The position numbers and the translations under genes were made by a program. Positions 25,367 through 33,155 of a stretch of DNA of 53,167 nucleotides are shown here, one piece after another (positions within the stretch are counted from its first letter, which is position 1; every line of letters starts with the position of its first letter). The notes beneath the pieces were generated by a model. That model did no database searches, was not told the origin of the DNA, and saw only the letters and a program-made list of their open reading frames with translations. Origin of the DNA: Sphingomonas sp. 67-36 (GTDB lineage Bacteria; Pseudomonadota; Alphaproteobacteria; Sphingomonadales; Sphingomonadaceae); the NCBI GenBank assembly GCA_001897375.1, contig MKSU01000017.1, forward strand, positions 56,963 through 110,129, given 5' to 3'.

Positions 25367-25948
25367 GTGCCCTCCGTTCCCGCTCTCGTTCTCGCCTCCG
25401 CGTCGCCGCGGCGGCGCGATCTGCTGGCGCGCATCGGCGTGATCCCGGCGCGCATCGTCGCGCCTGATATCGACGAGACGCCGTTCAAGGCCGAGCGCCC
25501 GCGCGATTATGTCCGCCGCGTTGCCGCTGCCAAGGCCAGTGCGGTGGAGCGCGCGCCCGGCGAGGTGATCCTGAGCGCCGACACGACGATCGCGCTGGGC
25601 CGGCGCATCCTCGGCAAGCCGGCGGACGAGGCGGAATTGCGCGAGATGCTCGCCTTGCTCTCCGGCCGCCGCCACCATTGCCTGTCGGCGGTCGCGGCGA
25701 TCGGCGCCGACGGCCGGCTGCGCGAGCGGCTTTCCGATACGATCGTCGTGTTCAAGCCGCTCTCGCCGGCCGAGATCGATGCTTATGTCGCGAGCGGCGA
25801 GGGCATGGGCAAGGCGGGCGGCTATGCCATCCAGGGCCGCGCCGAAACCTGGGTGCGGCGGCTCGACGGATCGCATTCGGGCGTGGTCGGCCTGCCGCTC
25901 TACGAGACCGCCGCGTTGCTGCGCGCGGCGGGCGTCGACCTTGGCTGA
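25367..25948 (+). CDS. maf: Maf family nucleoside triphosphate pyrophosphatase
   Basis: House-cleaning NTP pyrophosphatase of 193 residues, likely acting on dTTP/UTP or modified nucleotides. LVLASASPRRRDLLARIG is the Maf N-terminal signature, SADTTIALGRRILGKPAD the catalytic region, and GMGKAGGYAIQG the segment characteristic of the YhdE-like subgroup. Translation starts at GTG 25367, 15 nt after infA. The 3' end overlaps the next gene by 8 bp. Confidence 0.92.
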   Translation: MPSVPALVLASASPRRRDLLARIGVIPARIVAPDIDETPFKAERPRDYVRRVAAAKASAVERAPGEVILSADTTIALGRRILGKPADEAELREMLALLSGRRHHCLSAVAAIGADGRLRERLSDTIVVFKPLSPAEIDAYVASGEGMGKAGGYAIQGRAETWVRRLDGSHSGVVGLPLYETAALLRAAGVDLG

Positions 25949-26858
25949 ATGGCTGTTCGAGGACGGGATCGGCGAGGCCCGCGCCGCGCTGGTCGCGGAC
26001 GGGCGCATCCTGCGTGCGCGGATCGTACCCGACGACGCCGGGCCGGCGCTGGGCGCGATATATACCGCGCAACTGATCGAGCCGGGGGTCGTGCGGTTGC
26101 CCGACGGAAATCCGGCGACGCTGCTGCGCCCGCCCGCCGGCCTCACGCTCGGCGCGCGGCTGAACATCGAGGTGGTGCGCGAGGCGTTGCCCGAAACCGG
26201 CCGGCGCAAGCCGCCGCGCGTGATCGCCACCGATGCCGCGCCGTGCGCCGCTCCCGCCCTGCGCGATACGCTCGACGGCCCGGTGCGGGTGCTGCGCGCG
26301 CATGAGGCCGATGCGCTGGAGGAAGCGGGCTGGTCCGAGGTGATCGAGGAGGCGCTGACCGGCGACATCGCTTTCCCCGGCGGCGCGCTGCGCATGACGC
26401 CGACGCCGGCGATGACCCTGTTCGACGTCGATGGCGACGGTCCGCTCGACGCGCTCGCCGGGCGCGCGGCGGCGGCGGTCGCGGCGGCGATCGTGCGGCA
26501 TGACGTCGGCGGCTCGATCGGGGTCGATTTCCCGACAATCCAGGGCAAGGAAGCGCGTCAGCGCGTCGCGGCGATGCTCGACGCGGAACTGCCGCCGCCG
26601 TTCGAGCGCACCGCGATGAACGGCTTCGGCTTCCTCCAGATCGTCCGCCCGCGCCCGCGCGCCTCGCTGCCGGAGCTGGTGCGGGCCGATCCCGTCGGCG
26701 CCGCCGCCCGCGCCGCGCTGCGCCAGATCGAGCGGACCCCGCCGGGCGCGCCCAACGAGCATCGCCTCGCCCCTGCCGCGCGCGCGCTGATCGAGGCGCG
26801 CGAGGACTGGCTCGCCGAACTGGTGCGTCGCACCGGCCGCACCCCCATATTGCAATGA
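25941..26858 (+). CDS. Short RNase E/G family protein
   Basis: A 305-residue protein related to the catalytic core of ribonuclease E/G. The two metal-binding Asp regions are recognisable as MTLFDVDGDGPLD and GGSIGVDFPTIQGKEARQRV, with FGFLQIVRPRPR after them. It is much shorter than RNase E or G (about 490 or more), and I see no CPxC zinc-link, so oligomerisation must differ. The start is TTG 25941, overlapping maf by 8 bp; no in-frame ATG gives a better N-terminus. The order maf, RNase E/G homologue, yacG is conserved in alphaproteobacteria. Probably an RNA-processing enzyme; activity unproven. Confidence 0.8.
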   Translation: MAEWLFEDGIGEARAALVADGRILRARIVPDDAGPALGAIYTAQLIEPGVVRLPDGNPATLLRPPAGLTLGARLNIEVVREALPETGRRKPPRVIATDAAPCAAPALRDTLDGPVRVLRAHEADALEEAGWSEVIEEALTGDIAFPGGALRMTPTPAMTLFDVDGDGPLDALAGRAAAAVAAAIVRHDVGGSIGVDFPTIQGKEARQRVAAMLDAELPPPFERTAMNGFGFLQIVRPRPRASLPELVRADPVGAAARAALRQIERTPPGAPNEHRLAPAARALIEAREDWLAELVRRTGRTPILQ

Positions 26859-27031
26859 TGACCGCTTCCACCTGCCCGATCTGCCGCCGTCCATCGGCAC
26901 CCGAATATGCGCCCTTTTGCAGCCGCGGTTGCAAGGATCGCGACCTGCTGCAATGGCTGGGCGAGGGCTACCGGCTGCCCGGCCCGCCGGTCGATCCAAA
27001 CGGGCTGGACAGCGGCAAAGACCCCGACTAG
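26855..27031 (+). CDS. yacG: DNA gyrase inhibitor / zinc-binding protein YacG
   Basis: A 58-residue zinc protein. Cys pairs are CPIC (residues 7-10) and CSRGC (22-26), followed by KDRDLLQWLGEGYRLPG, the YacG signature (CxxC-x11-CSxxC-xxxDL-W). YacG of E. coli binds GyrB and inhibits gyrase. ATG 26855 overlaps the stop of the RNase E/G-like gene (ATGA); a second ATG follows immediately. tRNA-Phe lies 28 bp downstream. Confidence 0.92.
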   Translation: MMTASTCPICRRPSAPEYAPFCSRGCKDRDLLQWLGEGYRLPGPPVDPNGLDSGKDPD

Positions 27032-27059
27032 AGAGCGCGGCTCCGGCGTTCGTCGGTGC

Positions 27060-27135
27060 GCCCAGGTAGCTCAGTTGGTAGAGCATGCGACTGAAAATCG
27101 CAGTGTCGGCGGTTCGATCCCGTCCCTGGGCACCA
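27060..27135 (+). tRNA. tRNA-Phe (GAA)
   Basis: A 76-nt cloverleaf. The acceptor stem is GCCCAGG (27060-27066) with CCTGGGC (27125-27131), then discriminator A and an encoded CCA end (27133-27135). The D arm is AGCTCAGTTGGTAGAGC. The anticodon stem TGCGA/TCGCA holds the loop CTGAAAA with anticodon GAA at 27093-27095. The T arm contains GGTTCGATCC. All pairings are intact. Confidence 0.97.
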
Positions 27136-27237
27136 TTCCCCCGCAAATGACCGAAATCGCCACCGCCGCCATGGCCGTTGTCGAGGCTGCTGATCCATTA
27201 TAGGCTCCGCCGTCCGATGCGGACGAAGGAGAAGCAT

Positions 27238-27423
27238 ATGTTGAAGGCTGCGTTCATTGCCGCGTCACTGGCTTCATTGGCGGCTGTTCCCGCCTATGCG
27301 GCCCCGTGCAAGGATGCGAAGGGCAAGTTCGTGAAATGCCCGCCCGCCAAGCCGGTCAAGTGCAAGCTCGCCAACGGCAAGTTCGCCAAATGCGGCACGC
27401 CGGGGGCGAAACCGATCAAGTAA
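27238..27423 (+). CDS. Small cationic secreted protein with two Cys/Lys repeats
   Basis: A 61-residue protein. Residues 1-21 form a Sec signal peptide (KAAFIAASLASLAAVPAYA). The mature ~40 residues are rich in Lys and Cys and made of two similar units, CKDAKGKFVKCPPAKPVK and CKLANGKFAKCGTPGAKPIK, each with two Cys ten residues apart. AAGGAG stands 6 nt before the ATG, so it is very likely translated. I do not recognise a characterised family. It may be a periplasmic or secreted disulfide-bonded peptide. It lies alone between tRNA-Phe and a terminator. Confidence 0.75.
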   Translation: MLKAAFIAASLASLAAVPAYAAPCKDAKGKFVKCPPAKPVKCKLANGKFAKCGTPGAKPIK

Positions 27424-27431
27424 GACCAGCA

Positions 27432-27455
27432 GCCCGCCCACCGGGAGGGGCGGGC
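27432..27455. terminator. Hairpin between the small secreted protein gene and trmJ
   Basis: GCCCGCCC (27432-27439) pairs with GGGCGGGC (27448-27455) over an 8-nt loop. It lies between two convergent stop codons and can serve both directions. There is no T run. Confidence 0.7.
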
Positions 27456-27461
27456 CTGTCG

Positions 27462-28190
27462 CTATCCCCGCTTCGCCTTCGCCCCCGCGAGCGCCGAAAG
27501 CACGCCGCGCAGCGTCCGCACCTCCTGGCTCGACCAGCCGGGCTTGGTCAGCAAGGTGCGCAAGGTGCGCCTGGTCGCCGGGGTGCGATCCGGTGGGAAG
27601 AAGAAGTTCGCCTCCTCCAGCATCCGGTCGAGCTGACCGATCATCCCCTCCAGTTCCTCCTGCGGCGCGGGCGGCGCGAGGTCGGTTTCCGGCGGACTGG
27701 CGAGCGCCTCGCCCTTCGACCATTCATAGGCGACGAGGATCACCGCCTGCGCGAGGTTGAGGCTGCCGAATGCCGGGTTGATCGGCACCGTCAGGATTTT
27801 TCGCGCCAGCGCCACGTCGTCGGTTTCGAGCCCGGAGCGCTCCGGGCCGAACAGGATCGCGGCGCGCTCGTTCGCCCCGCGTATCTCGCGCGCGGCGGCC
27901 TCGGGGGTGACGACCGGCTTGGTCACGCCACGCTTGCGCACCGTCGTCGCATAGACTTGGGCGCAATCCGCTACCGCGTCGGCGACGCTGTCGAAAAGCT
28001 TCGCGCGCTCCAGCACCATGTCGGCGCCCGAGGCGGCCGGGCCGGCGAGCGGGTTGGGCCAGCCGTCGCGCGGAGAGACGAGCCGCATCTCGGTGAGGCC
28101 GAAGTTGAGCATCGCGCGCGCCGCCTTGCCGATATTCTGGGCAAGCTGCGGACGGACGAGGACGATGACGGGTGGCGGCGCGGCGCTCAT
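27462..28190 (-). CDS. trmJ: tRNA (cytidine/uridine-2'-O-)-methyltransferase TrmJ family
   Basis: A 242-residue SPOUT-class RNA methyltransferase, expected to 2'-O-methylate position 32 of certain tRNAs with [23 protein letters not shown] is the family N-terminus (N-x-G-A-A-R). The knot region shows [20 protein letters not shown] and [20 protein letters not shown], as in TrmJ. The C-terminal extension is helical. The start overlaps the nrdR stop by 4 bp, making it the last gene of the rpiB-glyA-nrdR-trmJ run. Confidence 0.9.
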   Translation of the reverse strand: MSAAPPPVIVLVRPQLAQNIGKAARAMLNFGLTEMRLVSPRDGWPNPLAGPAASGADMVLERAKLFDSVADAVADCAQVYATTVRKRGVTKPVVTPEAAAREIRGANERAAILFGPERSGLETDDVALARKILTVPINPAFGSLNLAQAVILVAYEWSKGEALASPPETDLAPPAPQEELEGMIGQLDRMLEEANFFFPPDRTPATRRTLRTLLTKPGWSSQEVRTLRGVLSALAGAKAKRG

Positions 28191-28648
28191 TCGCGTCCGG
28201 CTTCCTCGACCGACCCGGCGAACTCCTCGAAATCCTTCGCCTCGTTGAAGTCGCGATAGACCGAGGCGAAGCGGATATAGGCGACCGAATCGAGGCCCTT
28301 CAGCCCCTCCATCACCATCTCGCCGATCCGCTTGGACGTGACCTCGCCGTCGCCGCTGGTCTCGAGCTGGCGCTGGATGCCGGAGACGAGCCGCTCGATC
28401 GCCACGCCGTCCACCGGCCGCTTGCGCGCTGCGACGCCGATCGAACGCACCAGCTTCTCGCGCTCGAACGGCTCGCGGCGGTCCTGACTCTTGATGACGA
28501 TCAGGTCACGGAGCTGGATACGCTCGAAGGTGGTGAAGCGCGCGGCGCAGCCCTCGCACTGGCGGCGGCGACGGATCGCCGCGCCGTCGTCGGTCGGGCG
28601 GCTGTCCTTCACCTGGCTCGCGTCATGGCCGCAGAACGGGCAGCGCAT
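28187..28648 (-). CDS. nrdR: Transcriptional repressor NrdR
   Basis: ATP/dATP-sensing repressor of ribonucleotide reductase genes, 153 residues. The zinc ribbon is [17 protein letters not shown] followed by [18 protein letters not shown]; the ATP-cone domain follows with the region around [20 protein letters not shown]. Length and motifs are standard. No nrd genes or paired NrdR boxes are seen in the window. It is separated from the small upstream membrane protein gene by 122 bp that contains an 8-bp inverted repeat (28681-28688 with 28743-28750). Confidence 0.95.
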   Translation of the reverse strand: MRCPFCGHDASQVKDSRPTDDGAAIRRRRQCEGCAARFTTFERIQLRDLIVIKSQDRREPFEREKLVRSIGVAARKRPVDGVAIERLVSGIQRQLETSGDGEVTSKRIGEMVMEGLKGLDSVAYIRFASVYRDFNEAKDFEEFAGSVEEAGRE

Positions 28649-28770
28649 CTGGCTTTCATTCCCTCAAGCACGAAGCGGGACCGTCCGCTCTCCCGCCGGC
28701 CTCTCCCACAGCTTGCGCGCGATGGGAAGGGCGGACGAGGGCGCGGACGGCCCGCGTCGTTCGAAAAGGA

Positions 28771-28947
28771 TCAGGCCTTGTCGCGCCTCGCATAGGCGAC
28801 GCCCGCGCCGACGATCGCGCCGAGCACCGGGCCGACGAAGGGCAGCGGGATCGCCAGCACCGCGCCGATCGCGCCGTACTTGGCCATCTTCTTGCCGAGG
28901 CCCGGCGTGTTCTTCACATTGTCCTGCACTTCGTCGATCTTCGACAT
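28771..28947 (-). CDS. Small membrane protein with Gly/Ala-rich hydrophobic stretch
   Basis: A 58-residue protein: a polar N-terminus (SKIDEVQDNVKNTPGLGKKM), then a hydrophobic region (GAIGAVLAIPLPFVGPVLGAI) continuing to a basic end (ARRDKA). The hydrophobic part could form one helix or a short hairpin around Pro-Leu-Pro. The ATG has GAGGGA 4 nt upstream and begins 8 nt after the glyA stop, so it looks translated with glyA. I do not recognise a named family. It is easily missed because of its size. Confidence 0.7.
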   Translation of the reverse strand: MSKIDEVQDNVKNTPGLGKKMAKYGAIGAVLAIPLPFVGPVLGAIVGAGVAYARRDKA

Positions 28948-28955
28948 GTCGTCCC

Positions 28956-30263
28956 TCACTGATAGATCGGGAAACGAGCGCACAAGGCGCGAACTCGTTC
29001 CCTGACATGCGCCTCGACCTGCGCGTCGCCGGCTTCGCCGTTCTTGGCGAGGCCGTCGAGCACGTCGGCGACCATGTTGCCGATCTCGCGGAATTCGGCG
29101 GTGCCGAAGCCGCGCGTCGTGCCGGCGGGCGAGCCGACACGGATGCCGCTGGTCTTGACCGGGGGCAGCGGATCGTTGGGGATGCCGTTCTTGTTGCAGG
29201 TGATGCCGGCGCGCTCCAGCGCCTCGTCGGCGTCCTTGCCGGTGACGCCGAGCGGGGTGAGGTCGATCAGCGCGAGATGCGTGTCGGTGCCGCCCGAGAC
29301 GACCTGCGCGCCGCGCTCGGCCAGCGTGGCGGCCAGCACCTTGGCGTTCGCGATGATCGCGGCGGCATAGGTCTTGAAGTCCGGCCGCAGCGCCTCGCCG
29401 AACGCCACCGCCTTTGCGGCGACGACGTGCATCAGCGGGCCGCCCTGAAGGCCGGGGAACACCGCCGAGTTGATCTTCTTCGCGATGGCTTCGTCATCGG
29501 TGAACACCGCGCCGCCGCGCGGGCCGCGCAGCGTCTTGTGCGTGGTGGTGGTGACGACATGGGCGTGGCCGAACGGCGTGGGGTGGACGCCGCCGGCGAC
29601 CAGCCCGGCGAAATGCGCCATGTCGACCATGAAGAACGCGCCCACCTCGTCGGCGATCTTGCGGAAGCGCGCGAAATCGATGTGGCGCGGATAGGCCGAT
29701 CCGCCGGTGATGATCAGCTTCGGCTGATGCTCGCGGGCGAGGCGTTCTACCTGCTCGTAGTCGATCAGATGCGTGTCCGGCGTCACGCCATATTGCACGG
29801 CGTTGAACCACTTGCCCGACATCGCCGCCTTCGCGCCGTGCGTCAGATGGCCGCCCGAATCGAGGCTGAGGCCCATGATCGTATCGCCCGGCTTGGTCAG
29901 CGCCAGCATCACCGCGCCGTTCGCCTGCGCGCCCGAATGCGGCTGGACGTTGGCGAAGCCGCAGCCAAACAATTCCTTCGCGCGGTCGATCGCGAGTTGT
30001 TCCACCTCGTCGGACGGGTGGCAGCCCTGATAGTAACGCTTGCCGGGATAACCCTCGGCGTACTTGTTGGTGAAGACGCTGCCCTGCGCCTCCAGCACCG
30101 CCTTGGAGACGATGTTCTCCGACGCGATCAGTTCGATCTGCGTCTGCTCACGTTCCAGCTCATGCTCGACCCCCCCGAACACGGCGGGATCGGCGTCGGC
30201 GAGGCCGCGCGTGAAGAAGCCGTCCGGCTGCACGTCGTTGAGATTGGCGGGGTTCGTGCTCAT
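28956..30263 (-). CDS. glyA: Serine hydroxymethyltransferase
   Basis: PLP enzyme interconverting serine and glycine with tetrahydrofolate, the main source of one-carbon units. The 435-residue protein shows [50 protein letters not shown] and the PLP-lysine segment [18 protein letters not shown] 30263 has GAAGGAG 5 nt upstream, inside the end of rpiB, and overlaps the rpiB stop by 4 bp. The gene precedes the small membrane protein, nrdR and trmJ. Confidence 0.98.
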   Translation of the reverse strand: MSTNPANLNDVQPDGFFTRGLADADPAVFGGVEHELEREQTQIELIASENIVSKAVLEAQGSVFTNKYAEGYPGKRYYQGCHPSDEVEQLAIDRAKELFGCGFANVQPHSGAQANGAVMLALTKPGDTIMGLSLDSGGHLTHGAKAAMSGKWFNAVQYGVTPDTHLIDYEQVERLAREHQPKLIITGGSAYPRHIDFARFRKIADEVGAFFMVDMAHFAGLVAGGVHPTPFGHAHVVTTTTHKTLRGPRGGAVFTDDEAIAKKINSAVFPGLQGGPLMHVVAAKAVAFGEALRPDFKTYAAAIIANAKVLAATLAERGAQVVSGGTDTHLALIDLTPLGVTGKDADEALERAGITCNKNGIPNDPLPPVKTSGIRVGSPAGTTRGFGTAEFREIGNMVADVLDGLAKNGEAGDAQVEAHVRERVRALCARFPIYQ

Positions 30264-30700
30264 GCTGGCTCCTTCATGGATAGCTTGTCGACGCGGTGTT
30301 GATGGCGGCCGCCCTCGAACTCGGTCGAGAGGAAGGCGGCGAGGCAGGCCTTGGCCATCTCCGGCCCGATCAGCCGCGCGCCCATCGCGATGGCGTTGGC
30401 GTCGTTGTGGGTGCGCGCCAGCGCGGCGGAAAGCGGCTCGCTGACCAGGGCGCAACGGCAGGCCGGATTGCGGTTGGCGGCGATCGCGATGCCGATGCCG
30501 GAGCCGCACAGCGCCACCCCGCGTTCCGCCCGGCCGTCCGCGAGCGCGGCGGCGACGGCGTGGCCGTAATCGGGATAATCCACGCTCGCGCCGCCGTTGG
30601 TGCCGAGATCGAGCACGTCATGCCCGCCCTCGCGCAGCCAATCGGCGAGCATGGTCTTCAGCTCGACGGCGGCGTGGTCGGACGCAATGGCGATGCGCAT
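30260..30700 (-). CDS. rpiB: Ribose-5-phosphate isomerase B
   Basis: Interconverts ribose 5-phosphate and ribulose 5-phosphate. The 146-residue protein begins [17 protein letters not shown] and contains [14 protein letters not shown] and the active-site segment [15 protein letters not shown] with the catalytic Cys, as in LacAB/RpiB enzymes. ATG 30700 is fixed by the N-terminal motif; a longer frame upstream is not homologous. It heads rpiB-glyA, a common alphaproteobacterial pair that links pentose phosphates and one-carbon metabolism. Confidence 0.95.
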   Translation of the reverse strand: MRIAIASDHAAVELKTMLADWLREGGHDVLDLGTNGGASVDYPDYGHAVAAALADGRAERGVALCGSGIGIAIAANRNPACRCALVSEPLSAALARTHNDANAIAMGARLIGPEMAKACLAAFLSTEFEGGRHQHRVDKLSMKEPA

Positions 30701-30774
30701 CGGCGGCGCTTTCCTGAAAGGCGGTGAACGGATGCCCGCGCCTTTAGCGGCGACGCGTGGCGATTGCCACCGCT

Positions 30775-30795
30775 GAAGCGCGCGAACAGCGCTTC
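30775..30795. terminator. Hairpin downstream of the CoA-metabolism operon
   Basis: GAAGCGC (30775-30781) pairs with GCGCTTC (30789-30795) over a 7-nt loop, 37 bp past the stop of the thiolase-like gene and 75 bp before rpiB on the same strand. It lacks a T run, so it may be a weak or Rho-assisted terminator. Confidence 0.4.
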
Positions 30796-30831
30796 TTATC
30801 GCCTTGGCAAGTTCCGGCCGGGTCCGGGTCG

Positions 30832-32337
30832 CTACGCTCGTCGCCAGACCTTCATGTCGCCCGCCGCGACCACCTCGCCCTTCGTCCCGACAGGCTCGGC
30901 CGCGCCGTCGGTGAGGAAGGCGATCGTCGCCGCATCGTCGCCCGGCACCTGCGCCAGCGTGCGGTTGCCGTCCGGCAGCCGCGCGACCACCACGCCTGAC
31001 CTCGGCTGGCCGTCGCGGGCGTAGAAGACCGTATAGGTCTCGATCTCGGCCGGGCCGGCATAATCCTTCACCAGTGCCGGCACGCGCCCGCGCGCGGCGT
31101 CGGCCTCGGCCTGACAATCGAACTCATGCGCCTCGCCCGCGCCGGGCAGCGGCTCCATGCCGAGCACGATCGCGTGATTGTGCGTGGCATAGCCGCCGTT
31201 GGCGAACAGCAGGCCCTTCTTCCCCGCCCCGGCGCGGAGCGCGTCGACCATCTCCGCGACGGCGTGGCTCATGTAATTGCCGATCGGGCCGCCGCCGAAG
31301 GTGAGGCCGCCGAACACCGTGGCGGGCTTGTCCAGCGGCCAGCCGATCACGCGCCGCGCCATCTTCGGCACGCAGGGGAAGCAGGAATAGAGTTCGGCGA
31401 GGTCGAGATCGCCGGCCGTCACCGCGTTCCATTCCAGCGTGCGCTCGAGGCACACCTCCATGCTCGGCGATTTGTCGTAGCGGTCGCGCGCCATGAAATC
31501 GTCCGCCTCGTGCGCGCTCGCACCGCGCCCGACATGGACGACCCGCGCTTCCGGCACCCCGCGCCGCCGCGCCTCGGCGAGGCTGGTGACGATGAAGCCA
31601 GCGCCCTGATTGACGCTGGAATTGGCGACCATCAGCTTGGTGTAGGGGAAAGCGATCGGCCGGTTGTCGGCGGTCGGCTCGATCACCTCGTCCGGCGTTT
31701 TCGGTGCATGGATCCACGCCGCTGGCGTCTCGTTCGCGACACGGCTGAAGCGCGACCAGATCTCGCCGGATTCGCGCTGCCCCTCGGCGAGCGTCTGGCC
31801 GTAGGCGGCGCGGCCGGCGTTCTCGTAGAGCGGATAGACGTCCACCGGCGCGCTGAGGCCATAGACCTGCCGGTATCCCGGCGAACGGCCTTTCGCGAGG
31901 TTGCGGATCGGGTTCTGATCCGCAACCGCCGTCTTCGCCGCGAGCGCGGCGCGCTGGCTGGCGGTGCGGAGCGCCTCGCCGCCCGTCACCGCCGCGATCC
32001 TGATCTCACCGCGCGCGATGCGGTTGGCGGCCTCGTTCAACAGCAGGATCGGGCTGTCGCCGTTCGGACCGGCCGATTCATAGACGATGCGCGCCCGCGA
32101 TCCGATCCCGTCCGCCACCTTGTGCGCCAGCGGATTGTCCTGCCGGAAGCTGATCTGCTGCACCACCGCGACGGATTCGACGTCGCCCAGCCAGTCGCCG
32201 CCCGCATCGCGGTCCGCCGCCTCCAGCGCCGCGACCATCAGGCCGAGCGAGTCGAGCCCTCGCATCGGATCGGCGGGGCGGTCGTTGACCTGCCCCACGC
32301 CGACGATCACGGCGATGCGCTCGGGATCGGCCGCCAT
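30832..32337 (-). CDS. Thiolase-like protein type 1 (acetyl-CoA acetyltransferase-like)
   Basis: A 501-residue thiolase-superfamily protein. The thiolase core is recognisable by RIAVIVGVGQVNDRP, the helix around LLNEAANRIARGEIRIAAVT, TGGEALRTA and FANGGYATHNHAIVLGMEP. The position of the nucleophilic Cys (N-x-x-C-x-S-G in true thiolases) reads ESAGPNG (87-93), with no Cys. The last ~70 residues (from ETYTVFYARDGQPRSG) form the extra C-terminal domain of thiolase-like protein type 1. Ordinary thiolytic activity is therefore doubtful. Last gene of the five-gene operon; it starts 2 nt after the enoyl-CoA hydratase stop. Confidence 0.8.
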   Translation of the reverse strand: MAADPERIAVIVGVGQVNDRPADPMRGLDSLGLMVAALEAADRDAGGDWLGDVESVAVVQQISFRQDNPLAHKVADGIGSRARIVYESAGPNGDSPILLLNEAANRIARGEIRIAAVTGGEALRTASQRAALAAKTAVADQNPIRNLAKGRSPGYRQVYGLSAPVDVYPLYENAGRAAYGQTLAEGQRESGEIWSRFSRVANETPAAWIHAPKTPDEVIEPTADNRPIAFPYTKLMVANSSVNQGAGFIVTSLAEARRRGVPEARVVHVGRGASAHEADDFMARDRYDKSPSMEVCLERTLEWNAVTAGDLDLAELYSCFPCVPKMARRVIGWPLDKPATVFGGLTFGGGPIGNYMSHAVAEMVDALRAGAGKKGLLFANGGYATHNHAIVLGMEPLPGAGEAHEFDCQAEADAARGRVPALVKDYAGPAEIETYTVFYARDGQPRSGVVVARLPDGNRTLAQVPGDDAATIAFLTDGAAEPVGTKGEVVAAGDMKVWRRA

Positions 32338-32339
32338 CC

Positions 32340-33143
32340 TCAGCGCGCCTTCCACACCGGCGCGCGCTTCTCGGCGAACGCCTTCGGCCCCTCGCGCGAA
32401 TCCTCGCTGGTGAAGACGATCTTCGCCTCGGCGCGGTTCTGCGCCCATGCCGCCTCGTCGCGCGTAACCTTGCCGTCGACGATCCCCAGCGCCATCCGCT
32501 TCGACGCCTGCACCGAGAGCGGCGCGTTGACCGCGATCCGCGCCGCCAGCGCGAAGGCGGTTTCGAGCAGCGCCTCGCGCGGCGCGACGGCGTTGACGAG
32601 GCCAAGCTCCAGCGCGCGCTGCGCGGAGATCGGGTCGCCGGTGAGGATCATCTCCATCGCGATCTTCTTCGGTAATTGCTCGGGCAGGCGGAACACGCCG
32701 CCGGCCGCCGCGAACAGCCCGCGCTTCGGCTCGGGCAGGCCGAATTGCGCGCTGTCGACCGCCACCGCGAGATCGCAGGCGAGCGTGATCTCCAGCCCGC
32801 CGCCCAGCGCCGTGCCGTTGACGCAGGCGATCACCGGCTTGGAGATGGCGTGGCTGACGATGCCGGCGAAGCCCCACGCCTGCTTGGCCTTGTCGTCCGG
32901 CGACAGGCTCTCGCCGCGCGAGAGCGCCACGAGGTCCGCCCCCGCGCAGAACGACTTGTCGCCCGCGCCGGTGACGATGACGCAGCGGATCTCGGGGTCC
33001 GCGTCCGCCGCCTCCAGCGCATCGCCGACGCCTTCGTGGACGTGAGCGTTGACCGCGTTGCGCGCCTCCGGACGGTTGATCGTGATCAGCATCACGTTGC
33101 CGCGCGTCTCGACCTTCACCGCGTCATTGCCAAGTTGAGTCAT
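32340..33143 (-). CDS. Enoyl-CoA hydratase/isomerase family protein
   Basis: A 267-residue crotonase-family protein. SFCAGADLVAL and NGTALGGGLEITLACDLAVA give the oxyanion hole and CoA pocket. Glu118 (GGGLE) and Glu138 (GLPE) stand 20 residues apart, matching the two catalytic glutamates of mitochondrial enoyl-CoA hydratase, so hydratase activity is plausible. The ATG has AAGGA 9 nt upstream. It lies 12 nt after the CoA-transferase stop and just before the thiolase-like gene, suggesting one CoA-thioester pathway. The acyl chain is unknown. Confidence 0.9.
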   Translation of the reverse strand: MTQLGNDAVKVETRGNVMLITINRPEARNAVNAHVHEGVGDALEAADADPEIRCVIVTGAGDKSFCAGADLVALSRGESLSPDDKAKQAWGFAGIVSHAISKPVIACVNGTALGGGLEITLACDLAVAVDSAQFGLPEPKRGLFAAAGGVFRLPEQLPKKIAMEMILTGDPISAQRALELGLVNAVAPREALLETAFALAARIAVNAPLSVQASKRMALGIVDGKVTRDEAAWAQNRAEAKIVFTSEDSREGPKAFAEKRAPVWKAR

Positions 33144-33155
33144 GGTCCTGTTCCT

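Noticed and set aside
28649-28770. Regulatory hairpin between the small membrane protein gene and nrdR
   Set aside because: An 8-bp inverted repeat exists (28681-28688 with 28743-28750), but such repeats are expected in GC-rich DNA and nothing else supports a function.
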